From Bordetella parapertussis (GTDB taxonomy: Bacteria; Pseudomonadota; Gammaproteobacteria; Burkholderiales; Burkholderiaceae_D): a stretch of 27,665 bases of DNA. The notes beneath the pieces were generated by a model. The model ran no database searches. It was not told where the DNA came from and saw only the letters and a list, made by a program, of their open reading frames with translations. The stretch is from assembly GCA_945883145.1 (NCBI GenBank), contig CAMCXB010000030.1:1-27665 (forward strand), read 5' to 3'. Positions 15,572 to 24,241 of this stretch are shown one piece after another; position 1 is the first letter of the stretch, and each line of letters starts with the position of its first letter. The position numbers were made by a program, and so were the translations under genes.

Positions 15572-16073
15572 TTTTTCTCCGGCTTACAATAAAAATAAAA
15601 ATTCGTTAATAACTTGTCTTATATTTAAAACCTAAGTTTTAAAAACAGGGCACTCTTTCAATACGTAGCTATCGCAAAAGCAAAAAAATACCAGCATCGA
15701 AACCGAGCTGGTTTTTGATTTTTAAAATTCAAATTAATTTGGGTGGCTTGCTGCGCATCTATTTGCGCGACTTCCATAATCCCTAGTCCTGACATGTTCA
15801 AAATTTTATTAAGCCATTATTTATTAAATGAATAACAAATACTGGCTGATCGTTTTTTATTTGAATTACAGAGTTTCAGCGTAAATGGCACAACGGTCAA
15901 TAAGAAAGCGCATTTTTTTCAGATTAAAGACAAATAAAAGATAGCAAATTTATAATATTTTTAACTGATTGAATTCTTTAGCGGTTCATTGTGAAAAGTT
16001 ACAATCAAGCTTGCAGTTCGCTGACACCACCGCTCCTCTGGATGCTTGTCCACTTTATCAACTAGCTTTCATC
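15572..16073. other. Divergent spacer of about 500 nt, no confident gene
   Basis: This AT-rich gap separates the methyltransferase start from the hydrolase start. It contains the terminator-like hairpin at 15690-15723. A GCGCA/TGCGC stem lies at about 15752-15767. One 39-codon minus-strand open frame at 15658-15777 runs through both hairpins. The frame at 15969-16073 continues upstream of the hydrolase from a TTG but looks non-coding. No canonical promoter pair was convincing. Confidence 0.55.
15690..15723. terminator. Terminator-like hairpin inside a divergent spacer
   Basis: ACCAGC (15690-15695), 11-nt loop, GCTGGT (15707-15712), then TTTTGATTTTT on the plus strand. On the minus strand the stem is followed by ATTTTTTTGC. 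It could terminate in either direction, yet both annotated neighbours are transcribed away from it. This hints at an unannotated short transcript entering from one side. Confidence 0.6.
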
Positions 16074-17219
16074 ATGAAAATCAGCATCAAACAAGTTCTC
16101 ACACTCATTCAACGCATGAATAGCTTACTTTTTCGCCTCATAAAAAAACGTCAATCAGTGTGGGCGCTGAGTGTAGTGCTGTTTTTAGGTGGGCTGATTC
16201 CTTCATTTTCTAGCTCTGCGAATCTAACCGAAAAAGAGCTCGCAGAAAAATACAGCGCCAGTGCGTGGGCGGCGCGACGTATCTATCAAGATATTCTTGT
16301 GAGCAGTGTTGGATCGGGTGAAAAGCGTGCATATATTTTTCAACCTGATGCAGAAAACTTAAGCAAGCTTCCCGTGGTCTTGTTTCTGCATGGATGGCGC
16401 GGAACCAATCCTAAGAATTTTGGCGCCTTAATTGATATCATGGTGCGCCGAGGTGCGGTCGTGATTTATCCTGTATATCAAGAAGAAGGCGAAAAAACTT
16501 CGCCTCAACGCATCGCAGGCAATGCAGCAGAATCAATTCAAGCTGCATTCGCCATGCTAGAAAAAAATCAACCGCAACTTATAGATAAATCAAAAACCTT
16601 GTACTGGGGGTTTTCTATGGGGGCCTCACTCTCCATGCGATTTGCCTTGCAGAGTCCAGCACTAGGACTACCTAAACCAACTGCCATGGTATTGGTCGGT
16701 CCAGGTGAGCCCCATCATGTCGTACGTGGTGCTGCAGCCTCACCGATTACCGGTGACATAGAATCATTATCCCCCACTATTCCTACCTTTATCATCACAG
16801 GCAATGCAGATAACAGCATAGGCGTACCTACAGCAAGAGCGTGGTCACAACGCTTATGTCACTTACCTTCTACGCACCGTAAACTCTTATTGCTTCCTTC
16901 AGACGGAGAAAATGGACAACGCATAGCTGCAGGTCATGGATCACCAGGTGCGCCAGATAGTCGATTTGATTTTCCTGATGCGACACAAGCTGTCCCACCA
17001 CGCATCAAAGCGAACCGCGGTTTTGAAGAATCGCCTTCTTTGAATCAATTAGATTTTTATGGTTATTGGCGCGTCAGTATGGCAATGCTGGACTATGTTG
17101 CAGGAGGTGCTTATCCCTTAGAATTATTTTTACCGCAGACACTAGAAAATAAATTTCTAGGCTTCTTACCTTCAGGACGACCTTATGCGGCTGCTATGGA
17201 AGAGGATCTCTGTAGATAA
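16074..17219 (+). CDS. Exported alpha/beta hydrolase (esterase/PHB-depolymerase-like)
   Basis: A 381-residue serine hydrolase. A signal sequence or anchor of about residues 30-47 is preceded by a basic stretch (RLIKKR). The oxyanion segment VVLFLHGWRG is at about 101-110. The nucleophile elbow GFSMG has Ser181. ITGNADNSIGV supplies the probable acid Asp246, and AAGHGSPGAPDSRFDF the His288. The frame is open back to a TTG at 15969, but the extra 35 residues look non-coding. The ATG at 16074 is chosen; the ATG at 16116 would give a more compact signal peptide. It is convergent with the MBOAT/SGNH pair by 22 nt. The substrate is unknown; glycan de-esterification is a speculative link. Confidence 0.78.
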   Translation: MKISIKQVLTLIQRMNSLLFRLIKKRQSVWALSVVLFLGGLIPSFSSSANLTEKELAEKYSASAWAARRIYQDILVSSVGSGEKRAYIFQPDAENLSKLPVVLFLHGWRGTNPKNFGALIDIMVRRGAVVIYPVYQEEGEKTSPQRIAGNAAESIQAAFAMLEKNQPQLIDKSKTLYWGFSMGASLSMRFALQSPALGLPKPTAMVLVGPGEPHHVVRGAAASPITGDIESLSPTIPTFIITGNADNSIGVPTARAWSQRLCHLPSTHRKLLLLPSDGENGQRIAAGHGSPGAPDSRFDFPDATQAVPPRIKANRGFEESPSLNQLDFYGYWRVSMAMLDYVAGGAYPLELFLPQTLENKFLGFLPSGRPYAAAMEEDLCR

Positions 17220-17241
17220 AAATTAGAATTTATTCCTAATC

Positions 17242-18303
17242 TTAATTTGACTTTTGCACTGCAAGTTTTTGTTGCGCTTGTATCCAACTGAGAATTGAAG
17301 GCAGCAGATAAGCAGCACCTTCATCACTAAGGTGTATGCCATCATCGCCACGTAGTCGTATCATCTGCCCTTTTTGATTGACTCGAAATTGCGCAAACAT
17401 AGTACCTGCATCATTCAGGAATGGATTTGGATCTAACCATGTGACTTGCGTATATTCAGTTACGACACTTTTAGTCAGTGCACTCAAAGCCATCATTCTT
17501 TTTGAAAAATTCGGCTCACGCATAGCAGGCATGCCTAACCAGATAATGCGCGCACCATCCTGGCCTAGTAAATTTAAAAAATTTCTAACACGTTCTGCAT
17601 ACACCGCATTCCACTGCGGTGTTCCAAATGCATATACCGTTTTATCGATTTGAAAACCCTGCGCATCATTCGCACCTATGGCACAAATAATGATGTGTGG
17701 TTTATGAACTCCACGCATTTTTGGATATTCTTCCATCCAATTAAAAACATCAGGCCGTCCCAAACCTGTGCCTGAACGATAAGCACGAATCACATTCACA
17801 TTTTCTTCTTTGGCTAATGCTCGTCTTAGCACAGGTGCTAAACCAACTGCCATCATGGAATCACCGACTAAGGCAATCTGAATTTTTTCATTGCCAGAAA
17901 AATTAACAGCAATAGGCGATGCAACTTCATTCTCAGTTTTTCGACCTGAACGCTTTCTCTTTTTTGTAGTGTTAGTTTTTGTTTGCGCTACTACAGTTGA
18001 CGTATTATTTTCTGTTACCTGCAGCGTCGTATCCACTCCTTGCGCAGTGATAGGTTCAGGCATCATGACATTGCCTAACGATGCTTTCGCTTCTAATGCC
18101 CAACGGCGTGGTGCATCCAGATGAACAAAGCTAACTGTTTGTTCCCAACCCTGCGTGATGGAACTGGCGATTTCACGTAATACGCCTACTTCTAAGCGTT
18201 GTGCCCAAATTGATAAACCACCTGCTTCAATGATGAGTCCTATCACCGTTGCCATTGCAACAGTGGTCGCCATGCGTTTTACGGAATCAAATCGTCTCAA
18301 CAT
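17242..18303 (-). CDS. SGNH-family hydrolase/acyltransferase partner (DUF459-like), membrane-anchored
   Basis: A 353-residue protein. An N-terminal hydrophobic segment at about residues 12-33 anchors or exports it. A Thr/Lys/Arg-rich linker of about 90-130 includes a basic TKKRKRSGRK patch. The SGNH domain has block I VGDSM (Ser149), block III IGANDA (Asn212) and block V DDGIHLS (Asp321, His324). Such proteins act as O-acetyltransferases or esterases on extracytoplasmic glycans. The ATG is 2 nt after the MBOAT stop, so the two are coupled. That arrangement parallels AlgI with AlgJ/AlgX or PatA with PatB. It is convergent with the exported hydrolase gene. Confidence 0.85.
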   Translation of the reverse strand: MLRRFDSVKRMATTVAMATVIGLIIEAGGLSIWAQRLEVGVLREIASSITQGWEQTVSFVHLDAPRRWALEAKASLGNVMMPEPITAQGVDTTLQVTENNTSTVVAQTKTNTTKKRKRSGRKTENEVASPIAVNFSGNEKIQIALVGDSMMAVGLAPVLRRALAKEENVNVIRAYRSGTGLGRPDVFNWMEEYPKMRGVHKPHIIICAIGANDAQGFQIDKTVYAFGTPQWNAVYAERVRNFLNLLGQDGARIIWLGMPAMREPNFSKRMMALSALTKSVVTEYTQVTWLDPNPFLNDAGTMFAQFRVNQKGQMIRLRGDDGIHLSDEGAAYLLPSILSWIQAQQKLAVQKSN

Positions 18304-18305
18304 GA

Positions 18306-19721
18306 TCAGAACTGAAAATAAATAAAAGGTGCTGGCGCACTCGGACCCAATACTTCAATCACCATCAGTGCTAGTGCAAATAAAGCACCTAACACCCAGA
18401 CTGGGATTTGCATTGCTTGATATTTCAGACGCAGAAAGAATCTCTCAGGAATATATTGCATGCCTATACCTAGTCCAACACAAATCAGCATACCTAGAGG
18501 GAGATCTGCACTCCATGCACCAACAAATAACTGATTGATTACGGCAAGAGCACCATCAAAATCAGTTGCTCGGAAAAAAATCCAAGATAAGCACACAGCA
18601 TGAAACAACAATAAGCGTGAAGAAAATAACCATGCCTTTGAATAACGCCATGCATCATCACCGCCTGCACTCCAATAGTCATCCCATAATCTATGTATGC
18701 AAAGCAGCAAACCATGCCACGCACCCCAGATAATAAAATTCCATGCTGCGCCATGCCATAGTCCACCTAATAACATAGTAAGCATGAGGCTGACCAGCGT
18801 GCGTACTTGCCCTTCACGAGAACCGCCTAAAGGTATAAATAAATATTCACGCAACCAGATAGATAGCGAGATGTGCCAACGTCGCCAAAATTCTTGGGGC
18901 GTAGCACTACGATAGGGATTATTAAAATTATCAGGAAAGCGATAACCTAACAACAGTGCACAACCAATTGCAATATCGGTATAACCAGAAAAATCACAAT
19001 AAATTTGTGCTGCATAACCATAGATACCTAACAAGGTTTGACTCGCACTACTTCCTGCAGGATGCGTGAAAACATCATCAACTAATAAAGTAGCTAAGCT
19101 ATTCGCAATCACGACTTTCTTAAATAAACCGACTGCAATCAACATGAGTGCACGTGAAGTTTCTATGCGATTGGGATTCGGCGCGGTATAAAGTTGCGGC
19201 ATAAATTGTGATGCACGCAAAATAGGACCTGCGATTAATTGAGGAAAAAATGCAACGTATAGCAACACATCAGGCAGGCTAGGTACTTCACGTAACTTAC
19301 CTCGCGCTACATCCATCATTAATGAAATCGCATGAAAGGTCATGAAAGATATGCCCAGCGGTAGCATAGGCGACTCAATCTCTAAACCTATTTGCCTATC
19401 CATGAGTGCAGCTAGATTCACTAAATTCTGCACAAAGAATAAAAGATATTTATACCAAGCTAAGGTCAGTAAACAGGCACTAATACCTAGCACTAACCAA
19501 ACTCGTGGTCGGCGGCTTGACGCAATGCCTAGCGATGCAATCCATCCATACAAAGAAATAATAAACAGCAAGGGCAGAAAATGCCAATTCCATAATCCAT
19601 AAAAAACATAACTCAACACCAGCAACACAGTCTTATGCAGCACATGCTGGCGCACCGTAGACCAAGAAACTAGCAGCGAGAATAGGAAGAAGAGCGCAAA
19701 CTCAACGGTGGGAAAAAGCAT
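18306..19721 (-). CDS. MBOAT-family membrane O-acyltransferase (AlgI-like)
   Basis: A 471-residue polytopic protein with about ten hydrophobic segments. The MBOAT core FWRRWHISLSIWLREYLFIP is at residues 278-297 and the invariant histidine is His323 in GGLWHGAAW. FSGYTDIAIGCALLLGY and NFNNPYRS are typical of AlgI and related enzymes. AlgI-type proteins pass acetyl groups across the inner membrane to a periplasmic SGNH or AlgJ-like transferase, here the next gene. No alginate, peptidoglycan or exopolysaccharide biosynthesis gene lies in the window, so the acceptor is unknown. The ribosome-binding site is weak. The upstream 183-nt spacer is shared with a divergent small secreted protein gene. 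Confidence 0.93.
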   Translation of the reverse strand: MLFPTVEFALFFLFSLLVSWSTVRQHVLHKTVLLVLSYVFYGLWNWHFLPLLFIISLYGWIASLGIASSRRPRVWLVLGISACLLTLAWYKYLLFFVQNLVNLAALMDRQIGLEIESPMLPLGISFMTFHAISLMMDVARGKLREVPSLPDVLLYVAFFPQLIAGPILRASQFMPQLYTAPNPNRIETSRALMLIAVGLFKKVVIANSLATLLVDDVFTHPAGSSASQTLLGIYGYAAQIYCDFSGYTDIAIGCALLLGYRFPDNFNNPYRSATPQEFWRRWHISLSIWLREYLFIPLGGSREGQVRTLVSLMLTMLLGGLWHGAAWNFIIWGAWHGLLLCIHRLWDDYWSAGGDDAWRYSKAWLFSSRLLLFHAVCLSWIFFRATDFDGALAVINQLFVGAWSADLPLGMLICVGLGIGMQYIPERFFLRLKYQAMQIPVWVLGALFALALMVIEVLGPSAPAPFIYFQF

Positions 19722-19904
19722 GGTTGATGCGTACAGAGTGTATGTGTTTTATTATTAATAACAGTCTAAGGCAGACTTTACCATAGCACCCAATGAGCCC
19801 TGATCCAACCAAAATCACTGACTCAACACTAAAAAATAATCATGCATTTACAGAGCAAGATGCGTTATTCTTATTAGTATGATTCATAACTAAAAGCCAC
19901 CCTT

Positions 19905-20165
19905 ATGACTACAATGAAGATAGCCCTTTTTTCTAGCCTGTTGGGCATAGTGACCTTGAGTTGGTCCGAAACGATTAGTACTAATCCTGCTGCAAATACC
20001 GATCGGGAAAATCAACATACGGTGAGCTCGCATCAATATGGCGCTCGTGCACCGGTAGTGAAACGTCAACCACAAACCCAACCACCGGTCATCGTTGTGG
20101 TACCTGCTAATGCCAATAACCCTAGCAACAATCAACCACAACAAAGAAGAGAAAACAGTAGATAA
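19905..20165 (+). CDS. Small secreted Pro/Gln/Asn-rich hypothetical protein
   Basis: An 86-residue frame. A signal peptide (about residues 1-21, with MKIALFSSLLGIVTLSW) is followed by a low-complexity region: TNPAANTD, then VKRQPQTQPPVIVVVPANANNPSNNQPQQRREN. No domain is recognised. An in-frame ATG at 19914 would give a tidier signal peptide. No strong ribosome-binding site is seen. It is convergent with modC, 15 nt away. The opposite strand has a longer frame across the same bases, but its product lacks any plausible signal or domain. The coding call is moderate. Confidence 0.5.
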   Translation: MTTMKIALFSSLLGIVTLSWSETISTNPAANTDRENQHTVSSHQYGARAPVVKRQPQTQPPVIVVVPANANNPSNNQPQQRRENSR

Positions 20166-20180
20166 AGCCAAGAAAATCTA

Positions 20181-21248
20181 CTATGCAATCGCAACCGATT
20201 TCACTTGTACCCAAATCGTTTGGCCTAGTTGAATGCTGAGTTCATGCAATGCGCGCTGTGTGACTCGCGCAATGAAATGATCTGTTCCCACTAAGATGCG
20301 CACCAAGGCATAACCTGAATGCTCATCATCGGCAAAACTGACTACACTACCTTGTAAACTATTTTGTATGCTAGTGGCGACTGGTCTTTCAGTCGCTATA
20401 CTGACGTCACGTGCTAATACCCGAAGTCGGATTTTTTGATGCAAAGCTAATCCCTGATTACGCGTCCAGATTTCACCACCAGAAAAATCACAACGAATTA
20501 AATGCCATTGACTATCTATCTCACCCACTGTGGCTTCAATCACTGCACCTAAATTATCACCTAGCTTTATAGGTAAATCGATACGCGACAAAGTCTCGAC
20601 TAAATCACCACTGGCTACCACACGACCTTGATCTAACACCACGATAAGATGCGCAAGCCTTGCTACTTCATCCGGTGAATGCGTGACATATAAAACAGGA
20701 ATAGCGAGTTCACGATGTAACTTATCGAGATAAGGCAGTATTTCTTCTTTACGCTGACTATCTAATGCAGCTAATGGCTCATCCATCAATAACAAACGCG
20801 GCTTGACAGCAAGCGCACGCGCAATGCCTACGCGTTGACGTTCACCACCAGAGAGCGCATGCGGCTTACGCTTTAACAGAGCTGCTATGCCTAATAAATC
20901 AATCAACCCATCAACATCAATACCTTGTTGCTGTTTACTACGTTTTAATCCGTACTCAAGATTTTCCATCACAGTTAAATGCGGAAATAAACTTGCCTCT
21001 TGAAATACGTAGCCGATTTCACGTTGATGCGGCGGCACCCAGACATATTCGTCTTGCCACACTACGTCATGTAAATTTACGCGACCTTGCACATTTTTTT
21101 CTAATCCAGCTATACATCGTAAGATCGTTGTCTTGCCACAGCCTGATGGTCCAAACAAAGCGGTAACACCTTGCGTGGGTAAATTCAGATCAACATCCAA
21201 TGTAAAACCTGGCCATGCCACATGCAATTGAGCGAGAAAATTAGCCAT
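20181..21248 (-). CDS. modC: Molybdate ABC transporter ATP-binding protein ModC
   Basis: A 355-residue ABC ATPase. Walker A GPSGCGKT is at 33-40, the Q-loop lies in VFQEASLFPH, signature LSGGERQ is at 132-138, Walker B LLLMDEP is at 152-158 and the H-loop lies in YVTHSPDEV. The C-terminal about 65 residues form a TOBE/Mop domain (SLQGSVVSFADDEHSGYALVRI), typical of ModC, which binds oxyanion regulators. It energises molybdate import with ModB and ModA. Its ATG overlaps the modB stop region by 8 nt. It is the last gene of the porin-modA-modB-modC unit, with no clear terminator before the convergent small gene. Confidence 0.95.
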   Translation of the reverse strand: MANFLAQLHVAWPGFTLDVDLNLPTQGVTALFGPSGCGKTTILRCIAGLEKNVQGRVNLHDVVWQDEYVWVPPHQREIGYVFQEASLFPHLTVMENLEYGLKRSKQQQGIDVDGLIDLLGIAALLKRKPHALSGGERQRVGIARALAVKPRLLLMDEPLAALDSQRKEEILPYLDKLHRELAIPVLYVTHSPDEVARLAHLIVVLDQGRVVASGDLVETLSRIDLPIKLGDNLGAVIEATVGEIDSQWHLIRCDFSGGEIWTRNQGLALHQKIRLRVLARDVSIATERPVATSIQNSLQGSVVSFADDEHSGYALVRILVGTDHFIARVTQRALHELSIQLGQTIWVQVKSVAIA

Positions 21249-21927
21249 GACTCTGCTCCTTAAGCGGTTGCACTCGCCAAATTTGTAAAGTCATTAAAAC
21301 AATAAAAGAAAACACCAACATGATTAAGGATAAATGATGCGCCTGTGCATATTCCATCGCTTCTACATAATCATAAATCTGTACTGAAGCAACCCGCGTC
21401 TGACCAGGGATATTCCCACCTATCATCAGCACCACACCAAACTCCCCTACCGTATGAGCAAAGCTCATCACACACGCCGTAATAAATCCAGGCGCTGCTA
21501 AAGGAACAGCAACAGTAAAGAAAGCATCGAGTGGTGAAGCCCCTAAGGTGGCAGCAACTTCTAATGGACGACGACCAATCGCCTCAAATGCATTTTGTAA
21601 AGGCTGCACCATGAAGGGTAGCGAATAAAAAACAGAGGCAACAACCAATCCCCAAAAAGTAAATGGCAGCAAACCTAAACCCAGTGCTTCAGTTAATTTA
21701 CCCACGGCGCCATTCGGTCCCATCGCGAGTAAAAGATAAAATCCTAAGACTGAGGGTGGCAACACAATAGGCAAAGCAACTAGTGCACTCACTGGCGCTT
21801 TCAATTTATTTTTTGTTTGCGCTAGCCACCATGCGATCGGTGTGCCAATTAACAGTAGCAAAACAGTCGTTACTGTTGAAAGGCGCAGTGTCAGCCATAT
21901 TGCTTGTAGCGCTTGAGGATCTGGCAT
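21241..21927 (-). CDS. modB: Molybdate ABC transporter permease ModB
   Basis: A 228-residue inner-membrane permease with about five hydrophobic segments. The cytoplasmic EAA loop reads EVAATLGASPLDAFFTVAVPLAAPG, with the conserved G seven residues into the motif. LPIVLPPSVLGFYLLLAMGPNG and FAHTVGEFGVVLMIGGNIPG are typical ModB sequences. It forms the transmembrane channel of the molybdate importer. It overlaps modC by 8 nt. The gap to modA, 102 nt, is unusually long for this operon and contains a 9-bp stem-loop. Confidence 0.95.
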   Translation of the reverse strand: MPDPQALQAIWLTLRLSTVTTVLLLLIGTPIAWWLAQTKNKLKAPVSALVALPIVLPPSVLGFYLLLAMGPNGAVGKLTEALGLGLLPFTFWGLVVASVFYSLPFMVQPLQNAFEAIGRRPLEVAATLGASPLDAFFTVAVPLAAPGFITACVMSFAHTVGEFGVVLMIGGNIPGQTRVASVQIYDYVEAMEYAQAHHLSLIMLVFSFIVLMTLQIWRVQPLKEQSHG

Positions 21928-21963
21928 AAGGAATGTTTTAATTAATTTTTATTCTGATTCAAA

Positions 21964-22026
21964 ATAAGTCACTACGAAAAGGCACTGATGATTACGACTG
22001 ACTGCGTATTGGTAAGGGTGACTTAT
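21964..22026 (-). other. Stem-loop in the modA-modB spacer
   Basis: ATAAGTCAC (21964-21972) and GTGACTTAT (22018-22026) are perfectly complementary over 9 bp and enclose 45 nt. The right arm begins 3 nt before the modA stop codon. There is no T-tract. Placement after a binding-protein gene suggests differential mRNA stability, as described for malE-malF, but this is inference. Confidence 0.55.
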
Positions 22027-22029
22027 ATT

Positions 22030-22785
22030 TTACTTGTAGCCATAGCTAGCTATGATTTTCTTAGCTTTATCAGACTTTAAATAATCCAGCAAAGCTTTTC
22101 CTGCAATCGAATCCTTGCCATTGTTAAGCAAAATAGCGTCTTGCTTAATTTGATCATGAAATTCTTGCGGCACACTCCATGCTGATCCTGATTTCAATTT
22201 TCCGTTTTCTGTAATCTGCGATAAAGCGACAAAGCCTAATTGCGCATTTCCGCTGGTGACGAATTGATGGGTCTGCGCGATATTTTCCCCTTGTACTACA
22301 CGCGGCTCTAACTTAGTTAACAAACCTAGCTTTAACATCGTTTGCACCGCAGCTTGACCATACGGCGCTACTTTAGCATTAGCGATAGCAAGAAATTTGA
22401 ATTTATCAGTTTTTAAAATACCACCACCTTGATCGACAAGATTAGCATCAGGCGACCATAAAGCTAAGGTACCGATTGCATAAGTAAACTGTGTCTCAGC
22501 AATTGCCTTCGCTTCTTTCGCTAGCTTACGTGGTGTTTCATCATCTGCTGAAATGAATACTTCAAATGGCGCACCATTTACAATCTGCGCGTAGAATTTT
22601 CCCGTAGCACCCGGTGTCGCCAACACTTTATGTCCAGTGTCTTTTTCAAACTGAACAGTAATCTCTTCTAAAGTCTTAGCAAAATTTGCAGCGACTGCAA
22701 CTTTGACTTCAGCAGCATGCACATGCGCTGTAAACAACGCACCTAATAGCGATAAAACTATTTTTTTAGTTAAGTTAAGTTTCAT
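22030..22785 (-). CDS. modA: Molybdate-binding periplasmic protein ModA
   Basis: A 251-residue periplasmic solute-binding protein. A signal peptide of about 24 residues ends HAHVHA. The mature start KVAVAANFAKTLEEI, then VLATPGATGKFYAQIVNGAPFEVFISADDETP, NAKVAPYGQAA, QGENIAQTHQFVTSGNAQLGFVALSQI and the C-terminal SDKAKKIIASYGY are all ModA family features that line the oxyanion pocket. It delivers molybdate, and possibly tungstate, to ModBC. It starts 15 nt after the porin stop, which argues for cotranscription with the porin. Confidence 0.95.
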   Translation of the reverse strand: MKLNLTKKIVLSLLGALFTAHVHAAEVKVAVAANFAKTLEEITVQFEKDTGHKVLATPGATGKFYAQIVNGAPFEVFISADDETPRKLAKEAKAIAETQFTYAIGTLALWSPDANLVDQGGGILKTDKFKFLAIANAKVAPYGQAAVQTMLKLGLLTKLEPRVVQGENIAQTHQFVTSGNAQLGFVALSQITENGKLKSGSAWSVPQEFHDQIKQDAILLNNGKDSIAGKALLDYLKSDKAKKIIASYGYK

Positions 22786-22800
22786 TTTCTATCCAATTAA

Positions 22801-24195
22801 TTAGAACTTGTATTGAGCGCCGATTGACACACCTGCTTGACCTTTTGTACTTTCCGAACAATTTGCAGCTGTTAAAGCGTTAGTACTAGCACAAGTCTGT
22901 CCGGTATCAGGTACCCATTTATCATAAATTGTGAATGCTCCTAGTGCGCCAGTTTCACGACGTGATTTTGCATAATCTATAAAGAAGTCCCACTCTTTAT
23001 AAGGACTATAGGTCAGCCCTGTTGCAAACATTTGTACATCGTTATTTTTTTGCGGAGTCAAATCGGTTACAGAGTAATAACCCATATTCCAACTTAATGT
23101 AGGCGTAAATTTATATACAGCACCAGTAAACCATGTATTTGCATTGACTTTTCCACCTGTAACAAATTGACTAAATGTAGCTGTATTACTTTTTGCATTA
23201 CGCGTCATTACATAACCCACATTAACTGTTAAAGTATCAACCGTATATTTTGCAGCCAAAAAATCAACTCGGTTATTTACAGTTTGTTCAATTGTTGGTG
23301 TTGATGCACTGCCAAGTCTGACTTCTGCATGGTTATATCCCAATTCGAAATTTCCATTTTTATAGCGACCACCAAAGTAATAATTTGTCCCTTTTTCATC
23401 ATTATCAGCAACACCTCCAAATGAAACGCCAGTGTCTATATTTAGTCCATTCCATTTAGGTGATATATATCTGAACAATTTATCCGCACGGTTTACACCA
23501 CTTGCACCATGAAATCCTACGTAGCGACCTATAGGCTTTAGTCCGCCAAAATTCCAATTTTGCCTTGCATCGAATGCACCACTTAAATCATTTTGAAGAT
23601 TCGGTCCACGTCCCATAATGAACGTACCGTATTCTTTCGAAATCCAACGTACATTAGCTTCACGATCAAATAGGGATGCACCTGGATTTCCAACATTTGC
23701 ATTTCCATAACCAGCTGAATCTCGTCCTATTGCGCCTGTGCGAGTGGAGAAATTTGATTCCAAGGTCACTATTGCTGTGTTATCACCATCTAATTCACGC
23801 GAGGCTTTAAAACCTATGCGGTTATTTGCCTTAGGTTGATCACTCATTCCACTTACATCCTTGTTCGCAGAAGTCATATTCGATGCCTCATAAAAGCCTA
23901 AAGAAGCCTGTCCATAAAATTCTGTTTTAATCTTGCGTTCTTTCTCTGCACGCTGCTCTATAGCTTGGGTCGCCTTTCGTATATCCTGCGCTTGATTAAA
24001 TTCTTTTATCTCTTGTGCTTCGGCTGCTTTCTTGAGTTTTTTATCAAACTCTTCCTGCGTAATCACGCCTTTTTCTAGCAGGATTTCCAATAACACTTTT
24101 ACGTCCTCGCTCGCAAGCGCATTCGCTGTACTTAAAGCTATGCATGCACCAACTATCAAAGCAGCTGAATTTTTTAGATTGATTGCGTTCTTCAT
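22801..24195 (-). CDS. Outer-membrane porin heading the molybdate operon
   Basis: A 464-residue beta-barrel protein from the ATG at 24193-24195; a TTG two codons earlier is also open. The signal peptide ends NALA at residue 28. A helical stretch VLLEILLEKGVITQEEFDKKLK follows, then a charged coiled coil to about residue 90. This is a periplasmic extension seen in some betaproteobacterial and phosphate-selective porins. The barrel begins TEFYGQASLGFYEA and ends with a terminal Phe (GAQYKF), the BAM recognition signal. Barrel strands resemble Burkholderia-type porins. Its position in front of modA and next to a ModE-like operator suggests a molybdate-related channel; sequence alone does not show selectivity. 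Confidence 0.87.
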   Translation of the reverse strand: MKNAINLKNSAALIVGACIALSTANALASEDVKVLLEILLEKGVITQEEFDKKLKKAAEAQEIKEFNQAQDIRKATQAIEQRAEKERKIKTEFYGQASLGFYEASNMTSANKDVSGMSDQPKANNRIGFKASRELDGDNTAIVTLESNFSTRTGAIGRDSAGYGNANVGNPGASLFDREANVRWISKEYGTFIMGRGPNLQNDLSGAFDARQNWNFGGLKPIGRYVGFHGASGVNRADKLFRYISPKWNGLNIDTGVSFGGVADNDEKGTNYYFGGRYKNGNFELGYNHAEVRLGSASTPTIEQTVNNRVDFLAAKYTVDTLTVNVGYVMTRNAKSNTATFSQFVTGGKVNANTWFTGAVYKFTPTLSWNMGYYSVTDLTPQKNNDVQMFATGLTYSPYKEWDFFIDYAKSRRETGALGAFTIYDKWVPDTGQTCASTNALTAANCSESTKGQAGVSIGAQYKF

Positions 24196-24241
24196 ACTCA
24201 ATTAACCGTTAATTAATTATTAATACTTCTCCATTATTTGG

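Noticed and set aside
15658..15777. 39-codon minus-strand frame in the divergent spacer, as an annotated gene
   Set aside because: No homologue recognised, the start signal is poor and it runs through a terminator-like hairpin; kept only as a finding about the spacer.
15969..16073. N-terminal extension of the exported hydrolase from a TTG
   Set aside because: The 35 extra residues do not resemble a signal peptide or domain and would bury the real export signal.
19890..20171. 93-codon minus-strand frame opposite the small secreted protein
   Set aside because: It has no signal peptide or domain, and the plus-strand frame has a convincing signal sequence.
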